Positions 19,319 through 28,147 of a stretch of 58,072 nucleotides of DNA are shown here, piece by piece. The first letter of the stretch is position 1; each line of letters starts with the position of its first letter. This stretch comes from Prochlorococcus sp. AG-402-L18. GTDB lineage: Bacteria; Cyanobacteriota; Cyanobacteriia; PCC-6307; Cyanobiaceae. Location: contig QCIL01000007.1 in the NCBI GenBank assembly GCA_003216725.1, positions 1-58,072 of the forward strand, given 5' to 3'. The position numbers and the translations under genes were made by a program. Under the pieces are notes generated by a model. The model saw only the letters and a program-made list of their open reading frames with translations. It ran no database searches and was not told the DNA's origin.

Positions 19319-19646
19319 TTAGGAATTGATTAGCTTAAACGTTTTGAGAATACTTTATATTTCAGCAAACAGTTTGATTCACAACAAAATTGTAAAGGTT
19401 ATTAATCCAAATGATTCGAACATAAATAATTCTAATCCGATTATTATAAAAGTAAAGAAGGTAGATTTAATCATATTATTGATTGTTATAGAATGTAGTT
19501 TCAAAGAAAAATCAAGATTTTGGATATCTAAATATTTATAATAAATTTCTTTTTGCTGACATTAATTAATATTCTTTTCATAAAACACTTTATTGCTTGC
19601 CTCCTACTTAAACAATTACTAAAAAGAGAATAAGAAACTTATAGTC
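19319..19646. other. 328-nt spacer upstream of pcb, no convincing gene
   Basis: This is one of the longest gene-free stretches in the window. It holds the probable pcb promoter (minus strand), the perfect small palindrome CAAAC-A-GTTTG at 19366-19376, and otherwise only AT-rich sequence. An open frame on the plus strand (19326-19541) lacks any recognisable features. I see no tRNA-like fold. Confidence 0.5.
19354..19384 (-). promoter_or_regulatory. Candidate pcb promoter
   Basis: On the minus strand, TATAAA (complement of 19354-19359) fits a -10 hexamer, with TTGTGA (complement of 19379-19384) as a possible -35 at a somewhat long 19-nt spacing. The perfect 11-nt palindrome at 19366-19376 lies between them. 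This would give a leader of about 25-30 nt for pcb. It is pattern-based only. Confidence 0.3.
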
Positions 19647-19823
19647 ATGACTACTTTTCAAAAACCTTTTAGAAAAATTTCACTAGAAATGAAATCTGAA
19701 GGCCATTACAAAAAGGCTGCTAAATCTTATCGAAAATCAGAACAATATATAAGGATGATTAACTTGTATCCAACATTGCAAAACACTTTGATCGAATGCA
19801 AAAATGAACATTTAATAGAATAA
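19647..19823 (+). CDS. Small basic hypothetical protein, 58 residues
   Basis: ATG at 19647, stop TAA at 19821-19823. The protein begins MTTFQKPFRKISLEMKSEG and continues with HYKKAAKSYRKSEQYIRM and a Tyr/Leu-containing tail. It is helix-prone and Lys/Tyr-rich, like many small picocyanobacterial proteins. Family unknown. A purine-rich AAAAAGAGAA lies about 17 nt upstream, rather far for a ribosome site. It faces the small DNA-binding gene, whose stop is 38 nt away. Confidence 0.5.
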   Translation: MTTFQKPFRKISLEMKSEGHYKKAAKSYRKSEQYIRMINLYPTLQNTLIECKNEHLIE

Positions 19824-19861
19824 TTACAAGATCAAAATCTTTTACAACTAAAAATTAAAAA

Positions 19862-20095
19862 TTAGGCAGCAATACTTTCCTTTTCATTTCCTTGAAGTTT
19901 ATTTATTATTTTTCGACACATTTTTAAATTATACAAAGCTTGTGGATTCCAAGGTTTTTTTTGTCCATATGGAGAACTTTTCCAATGGATTCCAGGCTTT
20001 AAGAAACCATTCTCTCTTAGATAAGAGAGTCTCTTTTCAGTTATCCCTAATTTTTCGGAAGCAGACTCTGAGGTTGTCCATATATTCCCTAACAT
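19862..20095 (-). CDS. Small helix-turn-helix (MerR/excisionase-like) DNA-binding protein
   Basis: A 77-residue protein. TTSESASEKLGITEKRLSYL fits a winged helix-turn-helix of the MerR/Xis type: TSESASEKLG is the first helix pair, and TEKRLSYLRENGFLKPG gives the recognition helix and wing. The block PWNPQALYNLKMCRKII follows as a terminal helix. It could be a small regulator. No integrase or prophage genes accompany it, so an excisionase role is unlikely here. It lies in the small-gene cluster beside pcb. Confidence 0.6.
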   Translation of the reverse strand: MLGNIWTTSESASEKLGITEKRLSYLRENGFLKPGIHWKSSPYGQKKPWNPQALYNLKMCRKIINKLQGNEKESIAA

Positions 20096-20222
20096 TGAAT
20101 TAAGTAAACATTGTTAATCATTAATAACGTTGATTTTCTTATTTTGAAAGGCCCTAAAGATTTAAATAATTATTAAATAACGCTAAACTTAGTCCTCAAC
20201 GTAAAAAATTACTTAAATCAAA

Positions 20223-20522
20223 TTAAGAAATATTAAATAAAGAATCATCCTCAATGAAAATTTTATTTAATTCATTTTTTTTACAAATAGATTTGTATTC
20301 AACATAACCTTTTGAAATAGATTCGCTTTTGGAGAGTTTAAGCCATCCCTTTTCCCAATAATCACTATTAATTAATTCTTGATAGGTGATCTTCAAAAAA
20401 ACTTCATTATCTATAGCTGAAACTAACAGAACATATATTTTATCTTGCTCTTTTGTCTTATTAACTAGAACAAAATGTCTTAAACCATTAATGGGATGTT
20501 TAGAGGTCCAAAAATGATTCAT
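20223..20522 (-). CDS. Trp-rich small protein (TIGR02450-like)
   Basis: A 99-residue protein. The start WTSKHPINGLRHFVLVNK, the middle VLLVSAIDNEVFLKITYQEL and the phrase YWEKGWLKL reproduce the pattern of the small Trp-rich TIGR02450 family, in which W...RHF..., V..R and W..GW are spaced similarly. Function is unknown in the family. It is on the minus strand, in the same direction as its neighbours, with 15 nt to the next gene. Confidence 0.7.
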   Translation of the reverse strand: MNHFWTSKHPINGLRHFVLVNKTKEQDKIYVLLVSAIDNEVFLKITYQELINSDYWEKGWLKLSKSESISKGYVEYKSICKKNELNKIFIEDDSLFNIS

Positions 20523-20537
20523 TAATTCAGTATCAAG

Positions 20538-20801
20538 TTAATTTTTTTTTGAGTTTCTTTTAGAAATTTTTTTATATTCTTTTCTTATTTCCTCAAGTAA
20601 AAGTCTTCTTTTGTTCAGATATGAATCTGATTCTTGTTTTGTTAGAAAATATCTCTCTTTTTTAGTTAATTTCATCCAATTACCAAAATTTCTTTTGTTG
20701 AAAATTATTGTTTCTTCATTTTTAAAAACTTTTTTGTTTTTCTTTAATTTTAAAATTGTCTTTAAATAAATAAAGATATTTATAGAAATAAAAATCATCA
20801 T
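20538..20801 (-). CDS. Small membrane-anchored hypothetical protein
   Basis: An 87-residue protein with one N-terminal hydrophobic segment (MMIFISINIFIYL) and a strongly basic remainder (KLKKNKKVFKNEE; RKEYKKISKRNSKKN). Family not recognised. The positive-inside rule would put the basic tail in the cytoplasm. It lies between hisS, whose start region is 20 nt or so away, and the Trp-rich small gene, and is likely part of the same minus-strand run. Confidence 0.5.
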   Translation of the reverse strand: MMIFISINIFIYLKTILKLKKNKKVFKNEETIIFNKRNFGNWMKLTKKERYFLTKQESDSYLNKRRLLLEEIRKEYKKISKRNSKKN

Positions 20802-20821
20802 TATTTTGTATAGAATTACTT

Positions 20822-22096
20822 TTAAAAGAAATTACTTCTTAGCCACTTCTTTATTTTAATATCATCATCAAAAGATATTATTTCTTCTTTGTTTTCACTA
20901 GTATCATTATCAAATAACCTTATAACAAATTCATTTCTAACTGCTTCATCATCACCAACCACAATAATACTCCTTGGTTTGATTTTATTTGCCTTTTTAA
21001 ATTGTTTAGAAAAAGATCCTCCAGTCAAATCCAATTCAATAAGCAAATTATAGTTTCTTAATTTTCTTGATAATTTTATAGCTAACACTTCAGCGTGTAA
21101 TCCTTTGTTAATGATAAAAATATCTGTTTTTTTAGTAATAGCATGCTCATTACCTGCTAATAAAATTAATCTTTCTAATCCAATAGCAAATCCAATAGCT
21201 GGAGTTTCTGGGCCTCCCATTTGTTTTATCAAATTGTCGTATCGCCCTCCACCACATACTGTTGCTTGAGAACCAAGTGATCCACTTGTAATTTCAAATG
21301 CAGTATGGGTGTAATAATCTAAACCTCTGACTAGATTAAAATTTTCTATATAAGGTATTTCAAGCATTTCTAATTGTTGTTTAAGAGTTGAAAATCTTTC
21401 AAGACTCTTTTCAGACATAAAATCGAACAATCTTGGCGCATTTTCAAGAACTTTTTTTGTTTGAGCATTCTTTGAATCTAAAACCCTTAAGGGATTTTTA
21501 TTAATTCTGTTTTGAGAATCCAAATCTAAAGAATTTTTATTTATTTCTAACCAATCTACAAATGTTTTTTTAAAATTAAGCCTATCATTTGGATCTCCCA
21601 AAGTGTTAATTTCTAGATTCAATTCATTAATCCCTAACTTCCTTAAAATATCCCAAGCTATAGAAATAATTTCTACATCACTTCTTACAGATTCATAGCC
21701 AATAAACTCGACACCTAATTGATGAAACTGTCTTTGCCTCCCCGCTTGAGGTCTTTCATATCTAAACATGGGGCCCATGTACCAAAGTTTTTGAAAAGGA
21801 TTAGAGGAAATTCCATTTTGTATTAAAGCTCGTACGACTGAGGCCGTTCCTTCAGGCCTAAGAGTGCAAGACCTCTCCCCTCTATCAAGAAATGTGTACA
21901 TCTCTTTACTGACAACATCTGTTCCTTCTCCTATTCCTCTTATAAACAATTCAGTCATTTCCAATATTGGTGTTCTTATTTCTTTGATAGATGCTCTGGA
22001 AAGCTGCTCAAATATAATTTTCTCAACATTTTGCCACTTTATTAATTGATCAGGTAAAAGGTCTACCGTTCCTCTAAGATTTTTTAAGTTATTCAA
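20822..22096 (-). CDS. hisS: Histidyl-tRNA synthetase
   Basis: A 424-residue class II synthetase that charges tRNA-His. Motif 1 is near the start (GTVDLLPDQL), motif 2 is FRYERPQAGRQRQFHQLG, the His-specific loops are LVRGLDYYTHTAFE and ATVCGGGRYDNL, and motif 3 is AIGFAIGLERL. The C-terminal anticodon-binding domain covers ~330-424 and has typical length. It is a housekeeping gene. Confidence 0.97.
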   Translation of the reverse strand: MNNLKNLRGTVDLLPDQLIKWQNVEKIIFEQLSRASIKEIRTPILEMTELFIRGIGEGTDVVSKEMYTFLDRGERSCTLRPEGTASVVRALIQNGISSNPFQKLWYMGPMFRYERPQAGRQRQFHQLGVEFIGYESVRSDVEIISIAWDILRKLGINELNLEINTLGDPNDRLNFKKTFVDWLEINKNSLDLDSQNRINKNPLRVLDSKNAQTKKVLENAPRLFDFMSEKSLERFSTLKQQLEMLEIPYIENFNLVRGLDYYTHTAFEITSGSLGSQATVCGGGRYDNLIKQMGGPETPAIGFAIGLERLILLAGNEHAITKKTDIFIINKGLHAEVLAIKLSRKLRNYNLLIELDLTGGSFSKQFKKANKIKPRSIIVVGDDEAVRNEFVIRLFDNDTSENKEEIISFDDDIKIKKWLRSNFF

Positions 22097-22194
22097 TGTT
22101 CTATAAAATAATTCAAAATTTTTAATTCAAAGAGAAATTAAAAATTGATTGATTGTTATGTGAGACAATTTTAATTTAACACTTAGAAAAACTA

Positions 22195-22617
22195 TTGGAA
22201 ATTAATAACAATAAAGAGAGTCAGCATTGTGGCACAAAGCCAAAAAGAATTGCTTTTGGAATAGCACCTCTTGGCATCGTTTCAATAGGAATTGTACCGA
22301 TGGGTGTAATAAGTATTGGAGTAGTTCCAATGGGTGTTTTTTCATTTGGTGCAGTAGCAATGGGAATTGTTAATTTATCAGTAGTTGGGATGGGGATCAT
22401 ATCTGCCGGAATTACTACTATGGGAGTATGGGAGTATTCACCTAAATCCCAAAACCAAAGTCATAATCATTCCAAACAAATTCCAAATTCAAGCAAGAAG
22501 AATTCAATATCAGATATATTTAAAACCAGAGAAGAAGCGGAAAAGGCTGCCTCAAAATACGGATGTATTGGAGCACATAAAATGGGCAATAAATGGATGC
22601 CCTGTAAAATCCACTAA
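22195..22617 (+). CDS. Period-5 glycine/hydrophobic repeat protein with C-terminal DUF3721-like domain
   Basis: A 140-residue protein starting at TTG 22195; an in-frame stop at 22183 precludes an earlier start. Residues 22-78 repeat every five residues with Gly first (GIAPL, GIVSI, GIVPM, GVISI, GVVPM, GVFSF, GAVAM, GIVNL, SVVGM, GIISA, GITTM, GV), pairing into a 10-residue unit with Pro-Met then Ser-Ile/Phe. This suggests a pentapeptide-like beta-helix or membrane-inserted sheet. After a polar, His/Ser-rich linker, residues ~109-140 (EEAEKAASKYGCIGAHKMG, then WMPCKIH; C124, C137) match the small DUF3721 domain of marine cyanobacteria. Function is unknown. Confidence 0.75.
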   Translation: MEINNNKESQHCGTKPKRIAFGIAPLGIVSIGIVPMGVISIGVVPMGVFSFGAVAMGIVNLSVVGMGIISAGITTMGVWEYSPKSQNQSHNHSKQIPNSSKKNSISDIFKTREEAEKAASKYGCIGAHKMGNKWMPCKIH

Positions 22618-22649
22618 ATCTTTTATTAGTTAAAAAATTTCATTAAATA

Positions 22650-23429
22650 TTACTTTAAAATCTCGACTCTAAAATCAAGATTTTTTGCCTCATCAATAGT
22701 TAATTTTCTTGACCAGGCCCCTTGCACTGGACTATTCCATCTAAACCCAGCTTTTTTAGCTAAAGACCTCTCTTCATAACTAACTAATGCCTTGTACAAA
22801 AACCTAGGTTCAGTGGCTTTAATTAAAAGTTCTTCTAGATTATGGCATTTTTTAAAGACTTCAGATATATAAAAGCAATCAGACAATGCTCTGTGCAAAT
22901 TCCAAACAGGTATTGAGAAAGACAAAGCTAGATCAGTTACTGAAGGTCTATTTTTAAGTGATTTTTGAAAAGACCAATTAATATCTTCTAGACTGCATAT
23001 CCATTTTTTATTAAGCTTAGGTAATCTTCCTTTCCCAAACCATTTTTTATCAAACTCAACATTATGCGCGACAATAAAATCCGAAGAATCAACTAGTTTT
23101 AAAAAGAAATTCAATCCATCTTCCCATGGTTGAGAGATATTAGAAATTTCTGCAGATATACCATTTAAATATTCAGCTTCATTAGTTTTAACTGGTAATA
23201 ATAATGAGACCTGTGAAAGTACAGATTTAGAAGACACGTCAAACAAAATACAACCTATCTCTATCACTTCATTTTTATTTTCATCTAAACCTGTTGTTTC
23301 AGTATCAAGAATTAAAATTTTTTCAATTTTTTTATTTTGATTAGTAACATTTTTTTTATTAGGATTACTATTTATTTGATCCTTTAAAAAATCCAATTGA
23401 TTTAATTCTTTTTTGTTAATTAGTTCCAT
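22650..23429 (-). CDS. DEDDh 3'-5' exonuclease (DnaQ/epsilon-like)
   Basis: A 259-residue exonuclease with a full DEDDh set: D42 and E44 (LDTETTGL), D127 (AHNVEFDKKW), H179 and D184 (HRALSDCFY). It resembles the proofreading epsilon fold and stand-alone exonucleases. The C-terminal ~50 residues (LAKKAGFRWNSPVQGAWSR) are a short tail of a kind I associate with cyanobacterial DnaQ-like proteins. The N-terminal ~35 residues are Lys/Asn-rich linker. The partner is unknown; it could act in repair or RNA processing. Confidence 0.88.
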   Translation of the reverse strand: MELINKKELNQLDFLKDQINSNPNKKNVTNQNKKIEKILILDTETTGLDENKNEVIEIGCILFDVSSKSVLSQVSLLLPVKTNEAEYLNGISAEISNISQPWEDGLNFFLKLVDSSDFIVAHNVEFDKKWFGKGRLPKLNKKWICSLEDINWSFQKSLKNRPSVTDLALSFSIPVWNLHRALSDCFYISEVFKKCHNLEELLIKATEPRFLYKALVSYEERSLAKKAGFRWNSPVQGAWSRKLTIDEAKNLDFRVEILK

Positions 23430-23556
23430 CGAGATGAAAACTCTTTAATTTATCTTGACGCATTTAATAAAAATTTCTTTTAAATTAATATTAATTAAAC
23501 AATTTAGATTAAAAAAATAATTTCAAATCTTCTAGATTAAAAATCCACATATTAAT

Positions 23557-24279
23557 ATGGCTTTTACAAATTATCAATTTAATAATTTTTGTTATTGGCC
23601 TTCAAATCCAAAGAAAATTGCTGAATTTATCGGAGGAAGTTATCTAGCTTCTAAACCTGATTTAACATATAGGAGATTTATAGAGAGTTTAATAAATAAA
23701 AATTATGCAGTACATGCATACAAGTACACTCCACAATTTGATCACCAACAACTTGCTATTAAAGCATGGAAGGATTTTAAGAATTGCCGAATGTCTTTAT
23801 CTAAAAGAATAGGAGCTTCAATTCCTTCAATAAGAATTGGTCATAGCCTAGGTAGTAAACTTCATTTAATTTCTCCCGATGGTGGAAGAAATTGCGAAAA
23901 ATTCATATCAATTAGTTTCAATAACTTCAGTGCCAACAAATCAATTCCTTTTTTGAAACAAGTATCTCAAAAATTTGAATTCAACAGTGAATTCAGCCCA
24001 AGTCCCGAAAGAACTTTAAAAATAATTGAAAAAACTTATAATCAAAAAAATAACTTCTTAATAAAATTCAACTCAGACGAATTAGATCAAACAGATAAAT
24101 TATTTTCTTGTCTTAAAGCAAGAAAAGAAGATAATTCTAAGGGGATAATGTTAAAAGGCACACATACTATTATTGCTAGTGCGGGACTAAGAGAAAATTT
24201 TTTGGGAGATTGGGCAGATGATGATTTTAAAAGAAACACTATAAAAAAAATTTCTAGTCTAATTGATGCATCAGATTAG
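23557..24279 (+). CDS. DUF1350 family protein, alpha/beta-hydrolase-like
   Basis: A 240-residue protein of the DUF1350 type found in cyanobacteria and plastids. [11 protein letters not shown] gives a GxSxG-like elbow at 95-99 with S97 as a possible nucleophile. The early block [20 protein letters not shown] is characteristic. DUF1350 members lack an assigned function and include a chloroplast protein. The 3' end overlaps the acs gene by 4 nt. Confidence 0.8.
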   Translation: MAFTNYQFNNFCYWPSNPKKIAEFIGGSYLASKPDLTYRRFIESLINKNYAVHAYKYTPQFDHQQLAIKAWKDFKNCRMSLSKRIGASIPSIRIGHSLGSKLHLISPDGGRNCEKFISISFNNFSANKSIPFLKQVSQKFEFNSEFSPSPERTLKIIEKTYNQKNNFLIKFNSDELDQTDKLFSCLKARKEDNSKGIMLKGTHTIIASAGLRENFLGDWADDDFKRNTIKKISSLIDASD

Positions 24280-26258
24280 GATAATTCTTTCAACTTTTCC
24301 AAAACAGAACTATCTTCAAGAGTACTTATATCACCACTAATTTTTTCTCCAGAAGCCAAAGATCTCAAAATTCTCCTCATAATTTTTCCACTTCGTGTTT
24401 TTGGGAGAGAGTCAGTAATTATTATTTTTTCCGGCTTCGCAATGATTCCAATTTCATTAACAACATGTTTTTTTAAATCTTCTACTAATTCTGAAGAACT
24501 GTTCACATCTTTTTCTAAAGTTACAAAAGCAACTATAACTTCACCTTTTAAATCATCTCTTTTCCCAACAACAGCAGCTTCTGCAACTAATTTATGACTT
24601 ACCAAAGCAGATTCTATTTCCATCGTTCCTAACCGATGACCTGAAACACTAATTACATCATCAACTCTCCCCATAATCCATATATATCCATCTTCATCAA
24701 TGCGTGCACCATCTCCAGCGAAATAAACATTCTTCTCTCCCTTAAAGGAAATATATTCCCAATAACTCTCTAAATATCGCTTTGAGTTTCCATGAATTGT
24801 TCTCATCATTCCTGGCCAAGGCTTTTTAATAATTAAATAACCGCCCTCATTCACATTAACCTTATCTCCGTTCTTATCGACAACTTCAACTTCAATTCCA
24901 GGTAAGGGGTAAGTAGCTGAACCAGGCTTAGTAGCAACAACTCCAGGCAAAGGACTAATCATCACACCACCAGTTTCAGTTTGCCACCAGGTATCAACTA
25001 TGGGACATTTATTTTTCCCAATAACATCTTTGTACCACATCCATGCCTCAGGATTAATTGGTTCTCCAACAGTACCTAATAGTCTAAGACTATCTAGATT
25101 ATATTTATCAGGAATTTCACGTCCAGACTTCATAAATGCTCTTATTGCAGTTGGAGCAGTATAAAAAATCGAAACCTTATATTTTTGAACAATTTCCCAA
25201 AAAGCGCCTAAATTAGAGGGCCTTGGAACTCCCTCAAACATTAAGGTTGTAGCGCCATTAGATAATGGTCCATAAACTATATAACTATGGCCTGTGATCC
25301 AACCCACATCTGCGGTACACCAATAAATGTCATCATCTTTTAAATCAAAAATCCATTTAAATGTCAAATGAGACCAGAGATTATAACCACCAGTAGTATG
25401 AACAACTCCTTTAGGTTTTCCCGTAGACCCTGAAGTATAAAGAATAAACAGTCTATCTTCGCTATTCATAATTTCGGGTTCACACCAATCTTTTTGATCT
25501 TTCAATAATTCATGCCACCAAAAATCTCTATCAACAACCATTGAAATGTTTTTTTTAGTTCTTTGAACAACAACTATTTTTTCAACAACTTTATACGCCC
25601 CACTTTCAATTGCCGCGTCAACTGCATTCTTAAGTTCAATTACCTTATCTTTTCTAAATCCACCATCTGCAGTAATAATAAATTTAGCATTTCCATCAAT
25701 TAATCTATCCTTCAAAGCTTCAGAAGAAAATCCTCCAAAAACTACTGAATGTGGTGCTCCAATTCTTGCACAAGCTAACATCGCAAACATTGCTTCAGGA
25801 ACCATTGGCATATAAATACATACCAAATCTCCTTTTTTTACTCCAATTTCTTTTAGCGCATTAGCAGCTTTGCAAACCTCTTTTAAAAGTTCCTCGTAAG
25901 AATATTTTTTGCTATCTCCTGGTTCCCCTTCCCATATCAATGCAGTTTTTCCTCCTAGACCTTTCTTTATGTGTCTATCTAAGCAGTTATATGTAACATT
26001 GAGTTTCCCTTCTTTGAACCATTTAAAGAAAGGAGCATTATCGCTATCTAATACAGTTTGGAATGGTTCAAACCAATCTAATTCAGAATTTGCATAAGAT
26101 TTCCAAAATTGAATTGGATTATCTAATGCTTGTTTTTTTAAAGTTACTAATTCTTCTCGAGATCTAATATTTGAGTTTTCTGCAAATTCTTTTGATGGAT
26201 TAAAAACCCTCCTTTCTTCTAGGATATTATTAATTGAATTTTTTTTATCTAGTGTCAT
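24276..26258 (-). CDS. acs: Acetyl-CoA synthetase
   Basis: A 660-residue AMP-forming synthetase that makes acetyl-CoA from acetate, ATP and CoA. The adenylate motif is [11 protein letters not shown], followed by the catalytic block [10 protein letters not shown], and the C-terminal lysine that is acetylated in the family is K625 (TRSGKIMRR). The N-terminal region and overall length match bacterial Acs closely. The gene follows sds on the same strand after 95 nt, with an AT-rich spacer. No regulatory acetyltransferase gene is nearby. Confidence 0.96.
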   Translation of the reverse strand: MTLDKKNSINNILEERRVFNPSKEFAENSNIRSREELVTLKKQALDNPIQFWKSYANSELDWFEPFQTVLDSDNAPFFKWFKEGKLNVTYNCLDRHIKKGLGGKTALIWEGEPGDSKKYSYEELLKEVCKAANALKEIGVKKGDLVCIYMPMVPEAMFAMLACARIGAPHSVVFGGFSSEALKDRLIDGNAKFIITADGGFRKDKVIELKNAVDAAIESGAYKVVEKIVVVQRTKKNISMVVDRDFWWHELLKDQKDWCEPEIMNSEDRLFILYTSGSTGKPKGVVHTTGGYNLWSHLTFKWIFDLKDDDIYWCTADVGWITGHSYIVYGPLSNGATTLMFEGVPRPSNLGAFWEIVQKYKVSIFYTAPTAIRAFMKSGREIPDKYNLDSLRLLGTVGEPINPEAWMWYKDVIGKNKCPIVDTWWQTETGGVMISPLPGVVATKPGSATYPLPGIEVEVVDKNGDKVNVNEGGYLIIKKPWPGMMRTIHGNSKRYLESYWEYISFKGEKNVYFAGDGARIDEDGYIWIMGRVDDVISVSGHRLGTMEIESALVSHKLVAEAAVVGKRDDLKGEVIVAFVTLEKDVNSSSELVEDLKKHVVNEIGIIAKPEKIIITDSLPKTRSGKIMRRILRSLASGEKISGDISTLEDSSVLEKLKELS

Positions 26259-26353
26259 TAAATCGATATATGATTAATTAACTTAGTCGAAAAAATATTG
26301 GTTTTCAAAAATTTTAATATTAATTTAGCTGAAAAATATTTTTTTTAATAAAT

Positions 26354-27325
26354 CTAATAAAGGCGGCTAAGAACAAATTCTGGTAACGATAAAAGAGCCC
26401 TTTTATAATCAGATTCAGGAAGCCAGGTTATTGCTTCTTTAGAAAGCAACGCAAATTCTTCGGCAAGTTTTCTAGAACTTTCAATAGCTTTAGAATTCAT
26501 AATTATACTTAACGCATTACTTAAATCATCTTTTTCGGAAAGTTCCCTATCAACTAAAACAGATAAATTATTATTTTCTTCTAAGGCATATAAAACAGGA
26601 GCAGTTAAGTATCCACTAGCAAGATCGCTTACAGCAGGTTTACCTAACTGCTTGTCATTACCAGTGAAGTCAAGGATATCATCAACAACTTGGAAAGCTA
26701 ATCCAATATTTTTACCAAATTCATATAATGCATCTAATCTTTCTTCCCCTAAGTCGGTTAGAACTCCAGCCGCTTTACAACTATTAGCTATTAAAGATGC
26801 TGTTTTACAGTAGCTTTTATTAATATATTTAGAAAAAGTTTGGCCTGAATCAAAACGATTTAAATTTTGTTTTATCTCACCTTCCGCTAAATCCATTATT
26901 ACCCTACTTAGTAATTTAACTACATTTACATTATCAAGATTTGCCAAATGCCAACTAGCTTGAGCGAATAAAAAATCACCGGCCAGTACAGCTACTCTAG
27001 TATTGAATCTACTATGTACAGTATCAACTCCTCTTCTCGTTGAAGCTTCATCAACAACATCATCATGAACTAAAGATGCTGTATGAATCATTTCAGTAAT
27101 TTCTGCAAGCCTTTTATGTTTGGTCTTTAACTTAAATTCAGGAGAGATAGCTCTTGAAATCAACAACACGATACCTGGCCTCAATCTTTTACCACCTGCA
27201 CTAAATAAATGTTCTGCAGCAGCTTGAAGTATAGGATGTCCAGCACCTATGAGATTTTTCAACTCAAGAATTAGATCATCAAGATCATTTTCAACTGGTT
27301 GTAGTAGTTCTGTTACTGTATTCAT
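26354..27325 (-). CDS. sds: Solanesyl diphosphate synthase
   Basis: A 323-residue trans-prenyltransferase. The first Asp-rich motif is DDVVD at 88-92 and the second DDILD at 213-217, with GKRLRP and the QxxD-like FARM context nearby. In cyanobacteria this enzyme makes the C45 side chain for plastoquinone. The product length is inferred from context and from the small residues before the first DDxxD (TASLVHDD). It lies between acs and murI on the minus strand, each with short gaps. Confidence 0.88.
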   Translation of the reverse strand: MNTVTELLQPVENDLDDLILELKNLIGAGHPILQAAAEHLFSAGGKRLRPGIVLLISRAISPEFKLKTKHKRLAEITEMIHTASLVHDDVVDEASTRRGVDTVHSRFNTRVAVLAGDFLFAQASWHLANLDNVNVVKLLSRVIMDLAEGEIKQNLNRFDSGQTFSKYINKSYCKTASLIANSCKAAGVLTDLGEERLDALYEFGKNIGLAFQVVDDILDFTGNDKQLGKPAVSDLASGYLTAPVLYALEENNNLSVLVDRELSEKDDLSNALSIIMNSKAIESSRKLAEEFALLSKEAITWLPESDYKRALLSLPEFVLSRLY

Positions 27326-27352
27326 GATTTACCTCTTTTATATATTAAAGAA

Positions 27353-28147
27353 TCATTCCTTGCTTCGGAGGTTTACCAACCTAATTTCTTTATTTATTTC
27401 CAACCAATATTTTACTTTTTGAGTAAATTCTTCATTTTTCGAGGTAACTGAGAAACTAACACCATCATAATTAATATCATCACAGCAATAATTTTTAGGA
27501 ATTGGGAAATATTTATTAAACTTTTTTATTAAAGCTTCTGATGGGTCAATGATATTTATTTCTCGATCTACTTTAATCCTTAAAACGTTATAAATTAGGG
27601 GATAATGACTACAACCAAGTATTAATTCTTGAATATTTTCTTTCAAAAGAGATTTCAAATACAAATCTGATAAAAGATTTATTTTTTTAATATTAAGCTT
27701 GTTTTTTTCAATCTCTGATACAAGTTCAGGGCATTCTTGTTGAAAAATTTTTAAATTTTCTTTTTTAATACTTAAAACATTTTTGTAATAAGAAGATCTT
27801 ACTGTTGTGGGAGTTGCCAAGATTCCAATAATTTGTTTACTAACTGTTTCTGAGACAGAGTTTATGAGATCAAAGCAAGGGATTTCTAAATTATTTTCTA
27901 AGATGTCTAAAGCACATGCATTTGTAGTATTACAAGCAATCAATAGTGCATCCAAATTCTTATTTCCAAACCAAGTACAAATCTCTTGCGCAATAGATCT
28001 TAACTCGTCAAATTTTTTATTTCCAAAAGGTATTCTTTTTGTATCAGCCAAATAAACAACTTCAACATCTTTTCGAGTTTTAAGTAAAGATTTAAGGATA
28101 GTAAATCCTCCTATGCCGCTGTCAAATATACCTATTTTTAGTCTCAT
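27353..28147 (-). CDS. murI: Glutamate racemase
   Basis: A 264-residue enzyme that makes D-glutamate for peptidoglycan. The acid/base motif D9-S10 is in IFDSGIGG, and the two catalytic cysteines are C72 (ACNTTNA) and C179 (LGCSHYPL). Length is normal. Its start overlaps the stop of the amidase gene by 4 nt, suggesting translational coupling and a cell-wall operon. Confidence 0.95.
   Translation of the reverse strand: MRLKIGIFDSGIGGFTILKSLLKTRKDVEVVYLADTKRIPFGNKKFDELRSIAQEICTWFGNKNLDALLIACNTTNACALDILENNLEIPCFDLINSVSETVSKQIIGILATPTTVRSSYYKNVLSIKKENLKIFQQECPELVSEIEKNKLNIKKINLLSDLYLKSLLKENIQELILGCSHYPLIYNVLRIKVDREINIIDPSEALIKKFNKYFPIPKNYCCDDINYDGVSFSVTSKNEEFTQKVKYWLEINKEIRLVNLRSKE

Noticed and set aside
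19410..19425. GATTCGAAC, a T-loop-like string that could mark a minus-strand tRNA
   Set aside because: The flanking bases form no T-stem or acceptor stem, and no CCA-side pairing is visible.
19326..19541. Plus-strand open frame upstream of pcb
   Set aside because: Ile/Asn-rich, no recognisable domain, and it lies over the probable pcb leader and promoter.
19862..20095. Excisionase of an integrated element
   Set aside because: No integrase, attachment-site repeats or phage genes nearby; a small regulator is the simpler reading.
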